From: Epinephelus fuscoguttatus
Lineage: Eukaryota; Chordata; Actinopteri; Perciformes; Serranidae
Direction: 5' to 3'
Length of the DNA stretch: 64,000 bases
Assembly (NCBI RefSeq): GCF_011397635.1
Contig: NC_064753.1
Coordinates: 30,218,322 to 30,282,321 of the forward strand
Both the position numbers and the translations under genes were made by a program. A model generated the notes under the pieces. It did not search any database. It saw only the letters and a list, made by a program, of their open reading frames with translations, and was not told the DNA's origin. This document shows positions 35,721 through 48,611 of this stretch, in pieces (the first letter of the stretch is position 1; every line of letters starts with the position of its first letter).

Positions 35721-36308
35721 AGCATGTAGATGTCATGGTCTGAGTTGGTGCATACCGTCAGGGAAAGTCAAAACAACGTTGTCTTGGATATCGGTTTTTG
35801 TTTTAGGATGTTTGAAAACAAATGGATGGAGAAGTCAGCATATTCTTCATGTACTGTGTATTTACATTCTATGGATAATTTTATCATCCTGATTTTCTCT
35901 ACTATAGTTTTATTATGTTGGTTATTCTCTTCTGTTCTGTTTCTCTTTATCTGAATCAAGGGTCCAAGGACAGAGTATCTCGTATGCTTTGCAGATTATA
36001 AAGAAGCATAGCTGTAAGTTATGCATGATTAGGGGCATGGCTGCTCTAAGTGACAGGCTGAATAAAACAAGATGGCGACAGCTGAAATGCAGAACTTGAG
36101 GCTTCAAAACGGGAGTGCACAAACTAATGGGTGACGTCAGAGAGGCTATGTTAATTATTTATACAGGCTATAAGAGAAAAAAGCCCCTTGAGGCAAATTT
36201 GTGGTACAAGGAAATATGAATATAATTGAATTGGCTTGATTTAAGAACCTATCTTGCTGCTTTCCTTTCAAATGAATTTGTATAGCTGCTTTCTTCTTAC
36301 ACTGATTC

Positions 36309-36694
36309 TGTGTTCACACTACAACAACACAGCAACGTGCTACAAGTCACTTTGAAGATGCAGTGAGGCGTCAACTAGTCATTTGTTTTTGTTTCTAGCT
36401 GTGGTACTGTGTTATTTAGCTTAGTTAACTGACACTATGCTAGCTTTATGTGCATTGCCGTGCAAACAGGGATGCAATGGGGCAGCGAGATGTGATGTCA
36501 GAATGAGGATCAGATGTTGATCAAAGGCATAGATATTTATTTGACCCAAAAGAAACTTGTTGAAACTCAGTCAAGTTGGTTTGTGGCAAGTAGCAGACAC
36601 AAACAAGCCCGTCACGATGTAACTACATTAATGAGCGTTTGAGCAACACGAAGCTGGTCAGGCTGTTGTTGTGTTGCTCGTAGTGTGAACATAG
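36309..36694. mobile_element. MITE-like element, about 385 bp
   Basis: The left end TGTGTTCACACTACAACAAC and the right end GTTGCTCGTAGTGTGAACATA are inverted repeats over about 30 bp with mismatches. No coding capacity. Target duplication not clear. Confidence 0.5.
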
Positions 36695-38150
36695 CATAAG
36701 GTGTTTGTCATCTCTTCTTGTCCTGTCTACCAAACTTTGTATTCCCATTCCATGAGTCAGCGGGTGTTGATCACTTGCAGTCCAGAAGGCTATTTTGCTA
36801 TACACTCTCTCTCTGCAGCATTTGGCCAGATAAGACAATAAAACTCTGCTTAGGTGCAGCATAAGTTGTTTTGACTACTTGCGTAAAGCCAGCTGTTTTT
36901 GAAGAAAATTTTCATCTGTCAAATTGATCATTAGTTACTGCAAAGCTAAGTGGAAATCACTCGATCTCTTGAAATTTTTGATTTTTGTATAATTAGCGAA
37001 TCATCATGACAGATTAGGTATTTTGCCATCTAGCACATAGCTGCCACCGCTGCTGTCTACATCACATCCTGCACCTACTTCGTTTTTTTACCCCCCTTTT
37101 AACCCCGCCACTTCACTCACCACTACCCCTGCTGGCTGTTGGAAAAGGGCTATTGAGCTGACACCGACAGTGTGGACGCTGCTAGTGTGTTTTCTGGTTA
37201 ATCTGATCCAACTGCTGAGTGGGGACAGCAACTTGAGGCTGTCACAAGGGGTCTCAGGCTGTGAGGATGAGATATGACATGTGGCCTTGGCTCAGTGGCA
37301 GATGGTGAAACCCTGCTGCCAGAGTTTTGGAGAGTGTTGTTGAGCAACAGTAACATTGCCAGTTTCACCAGGTTTACTGTAACCCCTACTCTGAAATTCT
37401 GCCGCTGGCCAGTCGCTCTCGTTAGGCCACATCTCTATCTCAAACAATGGAGGCATGACAAATGCCTTCCATGAAAAGTCTTGTCAGGAGAGAAGCACTG
37501 GGTTTGGTTTAAAGTAGGATCTGATCACAAGTCCTGGAGCACATTTGGCTTTAACCTTGCCAGAAGCTGAAGCTCATTACACTAGATGCAGATAAGAGCA
37601 GATCAAATGTCAAATGTTATTTGCTGTTGTTTGCATAAATTCAATGACAATACACTTTTACAAGCGTTGGTTGATATTTTCTTTCTGAACAGTTAGTAGA
37701 TTTGTATGAAAAACATCACGGCCAATCCAACTTAACTTTCAGCTTCACTTCATATAACATTCTTGTATTACTTTCCTATAACAATATTGTAGTTATAATA
37801 ATAATGTATAATTGTTATGTAGAGAACAGTGTCCGTGTGGATCTGCGTCAGGAAACTTTGCACAAGATTTGCAGAGCCCATTTTCATCCTTAGCATAATG
37901 CAGTTGCAAAAACTTCTATTATGAATGTGGGTCTTTGTTGATGCCAGTGACAAACAGCCCACAGCATCACTCTCAGTTTTGTGAACTAACTATGCCCAAA
38001 TAATCCCATTTCTCATCATTGCCCCCTGTACCTTCTGCACATCTAGGCAAGAGGAAGAGATCAAAGCTCAGTCTTCACGTTGAACTGTGTGTCTTTCATG
38101 TGGGTTGTCAGTTTGATGCTCAGTTTGACGCTCTCTCCCCTTTTGTGTTT
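36695..38150. other. No recognised feature
   Basis: Unique-looking sequence. A pyrimidine-rich run just before 38154 forms the acceptor of the candidate exon described next. Confidence 0.4.
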
Positions 38151-38153
38151 TAG

Positions 38154-38204
38154 GTCATCGCCTGGAGCAAACAGTAGAGCTGCTCTGCCTACCTACGGAT
38201 ATCA
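38154..38204 (+). other. Candidate 51-nt internal exon
   Basis: A strong polypyrimidine acceptor (CTCTCCCCTTTTGTGTTTTAG) precedes it, and GTGAGT follows directly. The length is divisible by three. Entered with one base completing a codon, it reads SSPGANSRAALPTYGY plus two bases, without a stop; another frame has TAG. I do not recognise the peptide, and no neighbouring exon in this window is secure. It could be a small alternative exon of a gene whose main body lies outside, or chance. Confidence 0.3.
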
Positions 38205-39004
38205 GTGAGTTGGCTTTACTGTGCCTTGGCAGGTTATTACAGTATACTGAAGAGTGTGGGAGGAATTCTTATAGTGCCACATGAGAAGCTGACAAGTTCT
38301 CCCAGATTGTGGAGACAGTTCAGACTTTGCAAATGTACCCAACAATAATGATAGGATGACCACTGTCCAATGTTGTGTGTGTCTGTGTACTGGTACACTC
38401 AGACCTGTTGCTGGGCACTAAATAGGCAGACACAGCAACCTCTGAGCCCTAGGGAGCTCCTTATCTTGCCTGGCTGTCCACTGAGTCATGCCATTGGGGC
38501 ATAGAAACAAAGAAGGGATGAGATGAGCAGATGGAATAATAACTAAAAGGGTGGAAGAAATATGGAAGGGAAGGGTCAAGATATTTTTTGTGTGGAGCTT
38601 TATTAAACAAGGTGGCAAGGATAATTTTTAAGGGTGCATTAAAGCTCATATCTGTAATGCTTTTACTTCATATCTCCATGGTGGAGCATTGCAAAACAGA
38701 GATTTTGTGCTATTTAATAATGCTGGCTTTTAAGACAACTGCCAATAACCTTGGTTCCTGACAGAGCAACTCACACACTTCACACTGTGTTAGTATTTTT
38801 ACACATTATGGACAAAGCCTATTAATTGATATCACACTTCCCTATCGGGCACATTGTAATGCTTTGCAATGGCTGACTGAAAAACATCAAACTACCACAC
38901 AAACCTTCACAACATCTCTGCAATATTTGTTCACTTTCACATCACTCCATATACCTCTCACTGAGTTACTGAGTTCGGTGGCATAACTAGCATGCACTGG
39001 GGCG

Positions 39005-39750
39005 GTTTGCAGCCGAGCGTGAAGCGATCAGGATGTGAGTCAGTACCTCCTTGTCAGAGACCATGGTTCTCTGCCAGAAACGGTGGATTGCCCCCTCTGG
39101 GTTGAGAGAGAGTTGCTTCCCAAAGTGAAAAAGTTCAAGTACTTTGGAGTCTTGTTCATGAGTGAGGGTAGAATGGAGTATGAGATGGATAGGCGGTTTG
39201 GCGCAGCATCAGAAGTGATGCAGGCACTTCACCAGACCGTCATGGTGAGGAGGGAGCAGAGCTGGAAGACAAAGCTTTCGATTTACTGGTCCATCTACGT
39301 CCCAACCCTCACCTATGGTCATTAGCTTGGGGTAGTGACCGAAAGAATGAGATCGAAGACATAAGTGCACAAAATGAGTTTCCTTTGCAGGGTGGCTGGG
39401 CTCAGCTTAAGCGATAGGATGAGCAGCTTAGACATCCAAAGGAAACTCGCTGCTCCTTCGCATCGAAAGGGGCCAGTTGAGGTAGTTCAGGCGTCTGATC
39501 ATAATGATTGGGCACATTCAACCGGTAGGAGGCCCCGGTGCAGACCCAGAACACGCAGGAGGGATTGTATATATCTTGTCTGGCCTTTGAACACCTGGGA
39601 TCCCCTAGGAGGAGCTGGAAAGCATCGCTGGGGAGAGGGATGTCTAGAGTTCTTTGTTCAGCCTACTGCCCCTAGACCGAGCCCTGGATAAGCAGATGAA
39701 CATAGATGGAGGGATGGATGGATGGATGGATTGATGGATAGATGAATGGA
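39005..39750 (+). mobile_element. Rex3-like (RTE clade) LINE, 5'-truncated, copy 1
   Basis: Conceptual translation gives the C-terminal part of an RTE reverse transcriptase with frameshifts. KVKKFKYFGVLFMSEGRM starts at about 39123, LSIYWSIYVPTLTYGH at about 39275, and MSFLCRVAGLSLSDRMSS at about 39371. A RRPRCRPRTRRRD-like stretch lies near 39530. The element ends with a (GGAT)n run at 39705-39750, the tail type known for Rex3. Missing 5' part and disabled frame: dead copy. Confidence 0.82.
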
Positions 39751-39954
39751 GTGGCATAACTAGCTTAGTAGAATGGACCTGCTCTGTTATTAGGGTTGGA
39801 TACTGTTCAGAGTAGATCATTAGCGGTACTGGTTGTGGTTGTTGGCATTTGGTACCCAATGGTACCTTTTTTCTGTAAGGTACGTTTTTACGTAGCCAGA
39901 CCTAGCGCTGTTTTAGCGCTAGAGAAAGGTCTGGAATTACCAATTAGCTTTCTA

Positions 39955-40315
39955 CTAATCTTAGAGATAGAGTAAGGAGCTCGGACATCCGGAGGGAGCT
40001 CGCAGTATAGCTGCTGCTCCTTTGCGTCGAAAGGGGTCAGTTGAGGTGGTTTGGGCATCTGACCAGGATGCCTCTTGGGCCCCTCCTGCTGGGGGTGTTT
40101 TGGGCATGTCCCACTGGATGGAGGTCCCTGGGCAGACCCATAACATGCTGGAGGGATTACATATCTCATCTGGCCTGGGAATGACTTGGGGTCCCCCAGG
40201 AGGAGCTGGAAAGTGCTGCTGGGGAGAGGGATGTCTGGTGTGCTTTGCTATGCCCGCTGCCCCCGCAACCTGACCCCGGATAAGCGAATGAAAATGGATG
40301 GGTGGGTGGATATAA
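39955..40315 (+). mobile_element. Rex3-like LINE fragment, copy 2
   Basis: Same orientation and same 3' segment as copy 1 (CTCCTTTGCGTCGAAAGGGG; GGAGGGATTACATATCTCAT; GAGGAGCTGGAAAG; CCGGATAAGCGAATG), ending in GGATGGGTGGGTGGAT. It is shorter at the 5' side. The 169-codon open frame on the other strand is an antisense reading and is not a gene. Confidence 0.78.
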
Positions 40316-43300
40316 GGTAAAAATGCCCTGGTTTGTGTTGTTACTTTAAAGAAATCAGAGTCACCTTGGGCAGCATTAAGCCCATGATGCAGCAATGTGC
40401 TGTTCCAAAATAGTGTCGAGTGAACTTGTTTTGGTGGAAAATTTGCATGTGGGAAGGCAAGCATTGTCATTCAAATGGCCCTACAAAAGAAAATGCCACA
40501 AAAAAGGTTAATAGATGGAAGTTGACAATGCGATTCAACTTTCAGTGATAAAAATGACAAAGATAATTTGAGCTCTAGAGGTGAAGCCTGACTATACCTA
40601 AGCTCTGGAGGAACTCACTAGACCTTTAAAACCCCAGACAGTTTGCAGGCTATAAGTGGCTCCAGCAGAACATTATTATGACGGTAACACAGAAGCTTGT
40701 TTAAAGTGGAACGCATCGATGCGATGCTGCAGATCAGTGCCGCAGCTGTAATTTTGGCTGGCTGGGAAGCCGACAGAGCAGGTAAGGATGGTGTCCTGGC
40801 TTCAATGCACTTCTGCCTCCTCTATGAAGTTGAACCCAGTGGCTCTTGTCTAAACTCGGTGTTCTCACCCAGATGCACTCTCAGTTACCGACATTTGGCA
40901 CAGATGGATTGAACGTGAATTAATATTGGGTAACACTGACGTGATTTTGGCGAGGGCCTTTCTACCCAACCCTATCACACTACGTTTTGAATGACAGTTA
41001 TCTCATTTGTGAATATGTATTAACAGAACTGTCGGTCACATTATTGTAGTACTGTGATAGATACATGTACGCATCACTCAGCTCTTCATAAATACAACAA
41101 CAGTACAAGGTAAGAAGTCAAAAATAAAATGGAGAGGGAGGAGCATGTGAGGAAAAGGGCAGTTTGTATGCTGATGGAGGAGGAGGAGGGAGCGCATCAT
41201 GGGAGAACCCGGCTGAGGACATACTGTACCAGGGTGGAGGAAGAGGATGCAAAAACAACAGCTGAGCAATCCAAAGTGTTGTGAGCCTCTCAACACTGCC
41301 TCCCCTCATCATTTATTAATATCCTGCTAGAATATTCATCCACCCCTGTACAGCGCCATCCTCCTAGAGAGAGAGAGAGAGAGAGAGAAATAAATAGAGC
41401 TCTGTATCATCCCGACACTCAACAGTGCATCACAGCCTTTGTTAGTGTTGTCACTTGAATATCATCCATCATCAACCAACGCCTCCCATCCAATCCACTT
41501 GTCTGCTTATTTCATGTTTACTGTTAATTTTGACCACATCCTTTTTTTATAAAGGGATTAAAGAGAGACAGGGCAGGGCTGCTCTGGCTTTCAGACTTTG
41601 ACCCACAATGTGGTCTTTAAGGAGCTGGGACTCCAGAACCAGATCACAGACATAAGCCTCACAGCCATACTCGCACTTGAGTAGGTCCGCAAACAGCTTC
41701 AGAATAGGTCGCCATCCATCTGCATGTCACTGATATGGAAAATCCACGGCTGTTTGGATTCATAAAGGGAACTTTAGCGGTCGACTAGTATTGGGGATGG
41801 CTGCGTTTGGAATTTGAGTGAGCCAGTGCAGTGCAGTGATGTGTGCTCAGTCTGCCAGCTGCTATGCGTCACTTATTCTGATTAAATCCTTTGAAGATGA
41901 AGGGAAGGACAAAGAATCAGGCATTCCTGTAACTTATTACAAATCATCAAAAGCCGGAGCAGCTCCATTAACGTGTACACTGGTTCTGTGATAGCACACT
42001 GTGAATGTAGCGATAAATAACCCTGAAGTCATGGTGGAATTCGATGCCACGCTGTGAAGTCGGTCACATCTGTCATCACATATGCTGTTAACTTTGCGAG
42101 GAATCATCTGTACTTTCCCTCTCCTCTCCTTTCTTTTGATTTTCTGGGGGATTGCAATTTTATGAAAGCTTAAAAGAATCAACAGTCTTGTGTGTAAGCA
42201 CTATATGAATGTGCGCCCATTCCTGCATCATAATATAGCATGAAATTTCTTCCTCTTATTGCTGTTTAGTCAAATTTGCCAACCCACCGGCACGAAATAT
42301 ATGAGGTTGCCATGAATGTATGAGTTCTTCTTAGTAAGCCATGAACAAATTTAATATTTCTCTCCTTCCCCTGCTCATATGACAGTCGCTCCAAAGATTT
42401 CCACAATGGGCTTCTTCATATCAACACAAAGCAGACAACACTAGAGTCCAGCAGTTACTTAGACTCATACGGAAGTAATCCCATCAATCATCACTTGTAA
42501 CCCACCTGAAGTGTGTGGCAGTGTATTTTTCTGCAGAGACTCTGCTCTCTGCCTGTATTTTACTGTTTTCTTCTTGTTTTCTGTATCTGGGACATCTATG
42601 GGCGTGTACCACCACAGTGCTTAGGTGAGGTTGGGGCTTTATATAAAGGTAACGATCAGGTCCCAGACTGTAAGCAGCAGGCACCCCAGAGACACAATGC
42701 CAAAAAACCCAACAAATATAGCGAGGCAAACGCCAAATGAGAGTGAATTTGGTATTGGCTTTTACTTTCACTTTCACTGGCAAGGGTGTGTACAAACACT
42801 AACTGGCAATCCTGCACCTTTAACTTAAATTAGAAGTTTTCTGCTGTATTACCAATTTCCTAGAAACTATGTCTGGTTGCAATCACACGTGTTCAGCAAA
42901 GAATAGGCTGCGCAAATCATTCTTAAATGCCTAAAAATCAGGCTATTATTATACAGCTCTTCATCTCAAAGCATTTGTCAAAGTTATTCATAGAGATTTA
43001 ATCAATATATCTAATCAACAATCAGTAATAACTTGAGGAAATAGAATATTTTGAACTCTGCAATGATGTACTCATAATTCCTTCCGATGGTGTGATGATA
43101 ATGTCACCGCTTCATTCACTCCTGTAGGTCGATAAGAGAAGGTTAGAGTGCAGGGTCAAACAGTGAACACTGAATCAGGGCCCATGATGATTCAGTGTCA
43201 TGCTCAGAGAAACCTCAGCAGGTGAACTCCCAGTTGAAGGGCAACCTTTTTATCCACAAGGCCACAACACTGTCCCTTAATGCTACAGGGACTAAATAGG

Positions 43301-43985
43301 GGAAATGTCCATGGTTTTAGTTTTAGAGCCGAGTAGAGAGACCAGATACAGAGTGATGTGATGTAAGGGGATTCAAATGTGAGCTACAATAATCCAGATT
43401 TCTGTCGTCATGGGATGAGTGCTGCTCTTGGCTCTGTTTGGTCAGCCAGTGCCGCTGAGCCCCATCAGACCCTTCTCTGTCCTTGCTGTCTCTTATGATC
43501 CCTGGCTGCATCCCAGGGGACAGTGAAATTAGTACTCAGCACATCACACTGAGATGACTGAGGCAATGTATCTACAAGCTGCCATCTTTGGCATTGATTT
43601 ATTTCTCCTCAGATCTGACCTTTCATAAAGTAAATACAAGCATGACAGTTCTCTGAGTGAGCCATTTGTACGTAGTGATGGAACATAAACATCATCAGTG
43701 AAAATATAATCCTACATTTACATTGAAAGTCGATATTTTTAGATACCTTTGGGATAAAATTATAGCTTTACTGCAGACATTCATTGCAATTTCAATGTCA
43801 ACTGTCACTTCAGTGAAATGTCTTTTCAACTCAAGTCATTTTGTCTATACGGCCAAAATCACAAGTGAGTGTCAGATGGATTTACAGTCTATAGAACAAA
43901 CAACACCTTCTATCATTAGACTCTCAGTCAGGATAAGGAAAAACTTTGCACACACACAAATGGTAGAAATGGAGGTGAGAATCAT
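40316..43985. other. No recognised gene; (GA)n at 41366-41390
   Basis: Unique-looking sequence with a short (GA)n microsatellite. A segment at 42500-42830 has GGAACACAATGCC-like repeats reminiscent of dispersed elements but no clear ends. Nothing coding supported. Confidence 0.4.
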
Positions 43986-44144
43986 GGACTAACTCACGAT
44001 ACAATACTATCACGATGCTTTGCCCAACATAACACTCGTGTCACAATACAGTAATTATGAGATACTTGATACTTTGCAAAGACAGTATGCACATACAGCG
44101 AGCATCTGTCATCTGTCATTTTGACTTGACCAGCGCACTTCCAA

Positions 44145-44640
44145 TCCAGTCCAATGCACTTTATTTATGTAGCACATTTTACAAACGGAGGTTTCCAAAG
44201 TGTTGCACAGAAACAGAAATAAAATACTAAAAACAGTAATATAATCAAATAAAAGCAATACATTAAAAACAATAAATAAAAACAAATGAAATCATTAAGA
44301 AAATCAATAAAAGAAATTAAAAGACAACAGAAGACCACACAACTCTCATGCTGCTTTAAAAGCCAGAGTATAAAATTGAGTCTTTAGACGAGACTTAAAA
44401 GTTTCAACTGTGGGGGCTATTTTAATCTGAGGGGGTAGGGAGTTCCACAGTTTAGGGCCGACCACCGAGAAAGCTCGGTCGCCCATGCTTTTAAGTCTGG
44501 TCTTAGGGACTACGAGCTGGAGCTGACCAGTGGACCTCAGTGATCTCGGGGGTGTGTCGATTTGAATGGGGTTGGAAATGTACGTAGGGGCCATTCCATT
44601 GAAAGATTTAAAATCAAACAATAAAATTTTAAAATCAATC
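44145..44640 (-). mobile_element. CR1/L2-like LINE 3' fragment
   Basis: The minus strand encodes an open 91-codon C-terminal tail (44621-44346). It includes RAFSVVGPKLWNSLPPQI and TVETFKSRLKTQFYTLAF, the conserved end of fish CR1/L2-type ORF2 proteins. It continues into an A-rich 3' region ending near AATAAAGTGCATTGGA. 5'-truncated. It is nested in a larger hAT-like relic. Confidence 0.75.
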
Positions 44641-44898
44641 CTAAAACTACAAGCTGATTGGCTGTAGAAACAGGTGACGTGCTTTTCGTCCTAAAACCAG
44701 CTGCTGGCAATTTGAAGCAGCTGCAGGTGCAGGTGACACCATCATCCAGCTTGAGTCGAGCTTAGACGGCCATTTTACACCGCTGCAGCTTTTATCTGCA
44801 ACATTTTAGAATGGTGTCATCTCGTCACCAATCTTTGGTCTGAACCGGGCTGTAGGAGCTCTTTAACACACACACAGTGTGTTCATTGAAAGCTGATT

Positions 44899-45150
44899 TT
44901 AAGTTGGGGCAGCCTGAATGGTTTGCTCCACAACGAGATCAGGATGATGACAAATCAAGTGGCTATGTATGTTTGTTGTGTTGCCAGTGCACCTAATTTT
45001 CATGAGACAGTTTTCATACATTGGGTAGTCTTTATCGATAATGTTTGCCCCATCTGTGTTGTAAAAGCTGAAGTGGGCCCAGACTTTATGACTTGACAGA
45101 CGATGGTGCCTCTCTGATTTGTTTTGCCCTGCTGTCTGCACTGTTGCCAT
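44899..45150 (-). pseudogene. BED-type zinc-finger relic of a hAT transposase
   Basis: An 83-codon minus-strand frame contains SSHKVWAHFSFYNTDGAN, then CTGNTTNIHSHLICHHPDL. The W-x-HF start, Cys residues, GNT and the H-x-H-x4-H-type ending are the layout of BED fingers at the N terminus of hAT transposases and ZBED proteins. No catalytic core follows. A TIR-like end (CTAGAGGTGGGACAAAATAT on the minus strand) lies at 45390, and CGATAC-rich sequence near 43997 may be the other end. The LINE fragment at 44145-44640 sits between. Confidence 0.55.
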
Positions 45151-45394
45151 TCTCCCTCTGAGAGTTTCTTCTTCACTGCAAGTTAGTTAACTTCTGTTCC
45201 CTTTACCTTCATTCATCTGATAAACACCACCGCGAGGAGTCATGACGTAGTGACTCTGGTAAGTCAAATTGGCAGGGGAATCTGTTAAGAGTGGCTGCAT
45301 GTATTAAAAAAATTGATATTTGGCACCAGTGTATCGACAAGAGGAAGTAATACAGTGCCTTCCAGTATCGATATTTTGTCCCACCTCTAGGTAG

Positions 45395-46900
45395 AAACCT
45401 TAGGAAGAGCAACAAAGAAGGGATCCAGGCCTTAGAAGAGTGTTGTAAATAGCAGTAGCAGTAATACAGTATGAAAAAATACAAGCTAAATAAAAGGCAG
45501 ATGTGTTTTCAGACACTGTTGTTTGAACTGCAAACCAAATTATTTTTGTTCAAGTGACAGATGAGGAGCAGAAAAAGAAATGTAATCTCCAGTCATACCA
45601 AGTGTCAACAGTGTTGGTTTGCACTTAGTTTAATTACTCATGACTTTTGCTGCATGTTGTTTCATCCATTTCATAAACTTGAGAGCATAACAGCATAAAC
45701 GCCTCATCGTTACAGCCAAGAAGGCATCAAAGTCAGCAGGCAAATGGACAGTGTGTTTTTGTGTGTGTTTCGGCTCCATGACTGTTAGACCAAGCGTTCA
45801 TCTCCTGAAGCTACAACTGTTGTAGTAGCTGTTTGTATTGTTTTCTGGGATCTGTTTCTCTAACCTGGACAGTCTACTTTTACTACATTAGTTTATATTT
45901 TGTTCCCTGTTTACTGATGATCTTACTTATATTTATTTGCCTGTAATTTTATATTTCGCTTCCCTCGGTTTATGCATTTCTTGATTTTGTGTTTTACGAA
46001 TGCAAAAAACAAATACATTTTTTAAGAATGCAGTTATTACTGTAGACTAGTGCAACGTATGCTCATGTAACACTTTGCATGATATCTAATGAATTAGTGC
46101 CCCACAAATTTGACATGTTACTTACATGATGTTAAGTTATATAGGTTAGGCTTCGAAGAAGAAACACAGGGACGATGTACCTTAAAATAATTCAAAATTC
46201 ACTTTATTCATACAGTCCCCAACACCGGTCCCCAATCCACCACCTTTACCTGCCTCTTTACTCCTTCCAGCACATTGTTCTCAGCCTCCCTGATAACATG
46301 GGTTATACAACAATTATTGGCTCATGATAATGGGAGTTTGTTGTGGACCAAGCAGTTAAAGCAAATGACTAAAGGTAACAGAATTGGAATTATAGGGCCC
46401 TAAAAAGAGGTCAACAAAACATAAAAATAAGGCTAACAAAACTAGACATTATCTCAACAAACAGACCTGACAGAACTAAACAATGGAGCAACATATATAC
46501 TGGCTGATCAGACCAAATTAAACACAAGGGGGAGAACTTACATCGACAAAAACTAAGACCAACACAAAGAATCTTAAACTAAACAAACTGTTGTTATATA
46601 TATCTGAAGTGACTGCAAATTAGATTAATTAACTGTGGACGAGTATGGGAATCATTCAACCTTTTGTGTGGCTGTGGGCACAGCTATCACAGGGTTTTAT
46701 ATAATTGTGGTGCATTAGTTTTTGTTGGTATACGTAGGAACAGTGCCTGAGAAGAGCCTGGTTAGTGACATGTATGATACATTGATTTCCTTTAATTGGG
46801 TGACGCTGCTCTAGATTCATTTGCACACACAGCAACATAGGCTAATTCAGTAGTCCCCTTTTAATTTCCTGGCATGTTATGGCAGCATTTATTTCTGCCT
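45395..46900. other. No recognised feature
   Basis: AT-rich sequence with scattered weak frames; no gene or repeat boundary supported. Confidence 0.4.
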
Positions 46901-46914
46901 TGCTAAAATTTTAA

Positions 46915-47118
46915 AGATTTTTTTTTTTTTTTTGGCATTTGTGCATTTATTAGACAGGACAGATCCAGAATGAGGACATGAGGGAGGACATGAGGGTGGA
47001 GAGGGGGGACAACATGCAGCATAGGGCCATGGGTTAACCCGTGGCAGCTGCAGCAACGATGGGGCTATTGTACATGGAGTGACCCTCTACTAGGTGAGCT
47101 AGTGGGCTCCCCTGCTTA
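46915..47118 (-). mobile_element. tRNA-derived SINE with perfect 13-bp target duplication
   Basis: Minus-strand sequence begins GGGAGCCCACTAGCTCACCT (A-box-like), has GGGTTAACCC at the B-box position, then a core CATGTTGTCCCCCCTCTCC. It ends CTGTCTAATAAATGCACAAA with an A-tail (T run at 46919-46933 on the plus strand). GCTAAAATTTTAA occurs at 46902-46914 and again at 47119-47131, an exact 13-bp duplication. It resembles abundant tRNA-type SINEs of percomorph fish. Confidence 0.85.
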
Positions 47119-47131
47119 GCTAAAATTTTAA

Positions 47132-48525
47132 CAATCTCAGATTCTATCTTTTTATTTGTGATGATTTACTATTTTTTTCTGTCTCATGTAAACGTAAACT
47201 GATTCTCTTTAGGTTTTGGGCTGTAAGTCAGACAAAACAAGACATTTGAAAGCATCACCTTGGACTCTTGGAGAATTTAATTGCCCATTTGTCCCAATTT
47301 TTGAAATTTTATAAACTAAACAATTAATTGGCTTATCAAGAAAATAATCAACAGACTAAAAAAATAATAAACACAATTGTTGCCCCAGCTGAAACACAAG
47401 ACTGGGGAATGCAAACCAATTCTTTTGATTGTAAAATTACATTAAAATTACATACTTGCACCTGTTTGAGATTGAGATTGAAAACAGTTTTCACAGCAGG
47501 TATATTGACACAATAAACAGCTTTTTAGCCCTGTCAGCAATCAGGTAAAATACAAAAATACAATCAGATCACTATGAAAACTAAAAAAGAAAAAACATTA
47601 AACTAGTAATAATTTGACCTTCAGTCTGCCCTCCTAGTCACTGATAATAAATTAGCCTGGCTGCACCTCAGAACCTCATTGTAGCTCTGTTTTATTCTTT
47701 GTTCCCTGTTTTAATTTGACTGAGATTCACAGTCATAAACGCTTCATCATCGTAGTATTTCATCTGAATATTTTGTGCCTTTTCAAGTGGTATTAGTGAG
47801 TTTTAATCATAAAATAGTGTTCTTAACTGCCTATTTGATTACTGTATTATCCAGTTTATCTTTTGCCTAGTTGTGGATTTACACTGAGATTAAAGAGAAA
47901 GACAAAAAAGAGATGCGTCTAAGCAGAGATGATCAGGATGAGAGCTCATCTTGGATTCCTGCTCGTGCTGCCTGGACATTTACTATGTAAACCAGGGCAA
48001 ATAGCACAGACGCAGTGTAATGACGCCAAATCTGAGCAGATACATGTTCTCCACCTTGTCTAGGTATAACACTGAGACAGCCTCATTACCAAACCCAGGC
48101 ACCGACGGTGTTCCTGCTTGGCACAGTTTCCACTGAGTAATGTGAGCGAGATTTCCCCAAAGAAATCTAGGTTTAGCAATCCGCAATCTTAAAATAGCTT
48201 TGAATCATACATTATTACATAGCAGGCCTGCTCCTCTGTCAAACCGCACTTGCTGCTGTGGTTATTGTCTCCTTGTTTTCTCCAAGCTTCCACATCTGAA
48301 AAGATTCCCAAACCTCATTAGCATAGCTTTATAGTTGATATGAAGAGACTCACAGATGGCTTTTCTTTCTCTCAGAAGTAAATGCACTTAAAAAGGGAAA
48401 AACCCTTTGTAGATTATGCAACACAGATGAATAGATATTGTCATGTTTTGACTTTTGAATGTATAAAAGAAACGTTGCTGGGGAATACAGAAAACATACA
48501 AAGCTGCTTGTGGGACACAAGAGCA
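47132..48525. other. No recognised feature
   Basis: AT-rich sequence. No exon, RNA gene or repeat boundary supported. Confidence 0.4.
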
Positions 48526-48528
48526 TGT

Positions 48529-48537
48529 TGTGTGTGC

Positions 48538-48610
<73 letters not shown>
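48529..48610. repeat. (GT)n microsatellite
   Basis: About 40 units with few interruptions. Confidence 0.97.

Positions 48611-48611
<1 letters not shown>

Noticed and set aside
39961..40470. Longest open frame in the window (169 codons, minus strand)
   Set aside because: Antisense to a Rex3-like LINE fragment whose plus strand carries the recognisable reverse transcriptase tail.
46915..47118. Possible tRNA gene on the minus strand
   Set aside because: A- and B-box-like motifs are degenerate, no cloverleaf, and it ends in an A-tail with a target duplication: it is a SINE.
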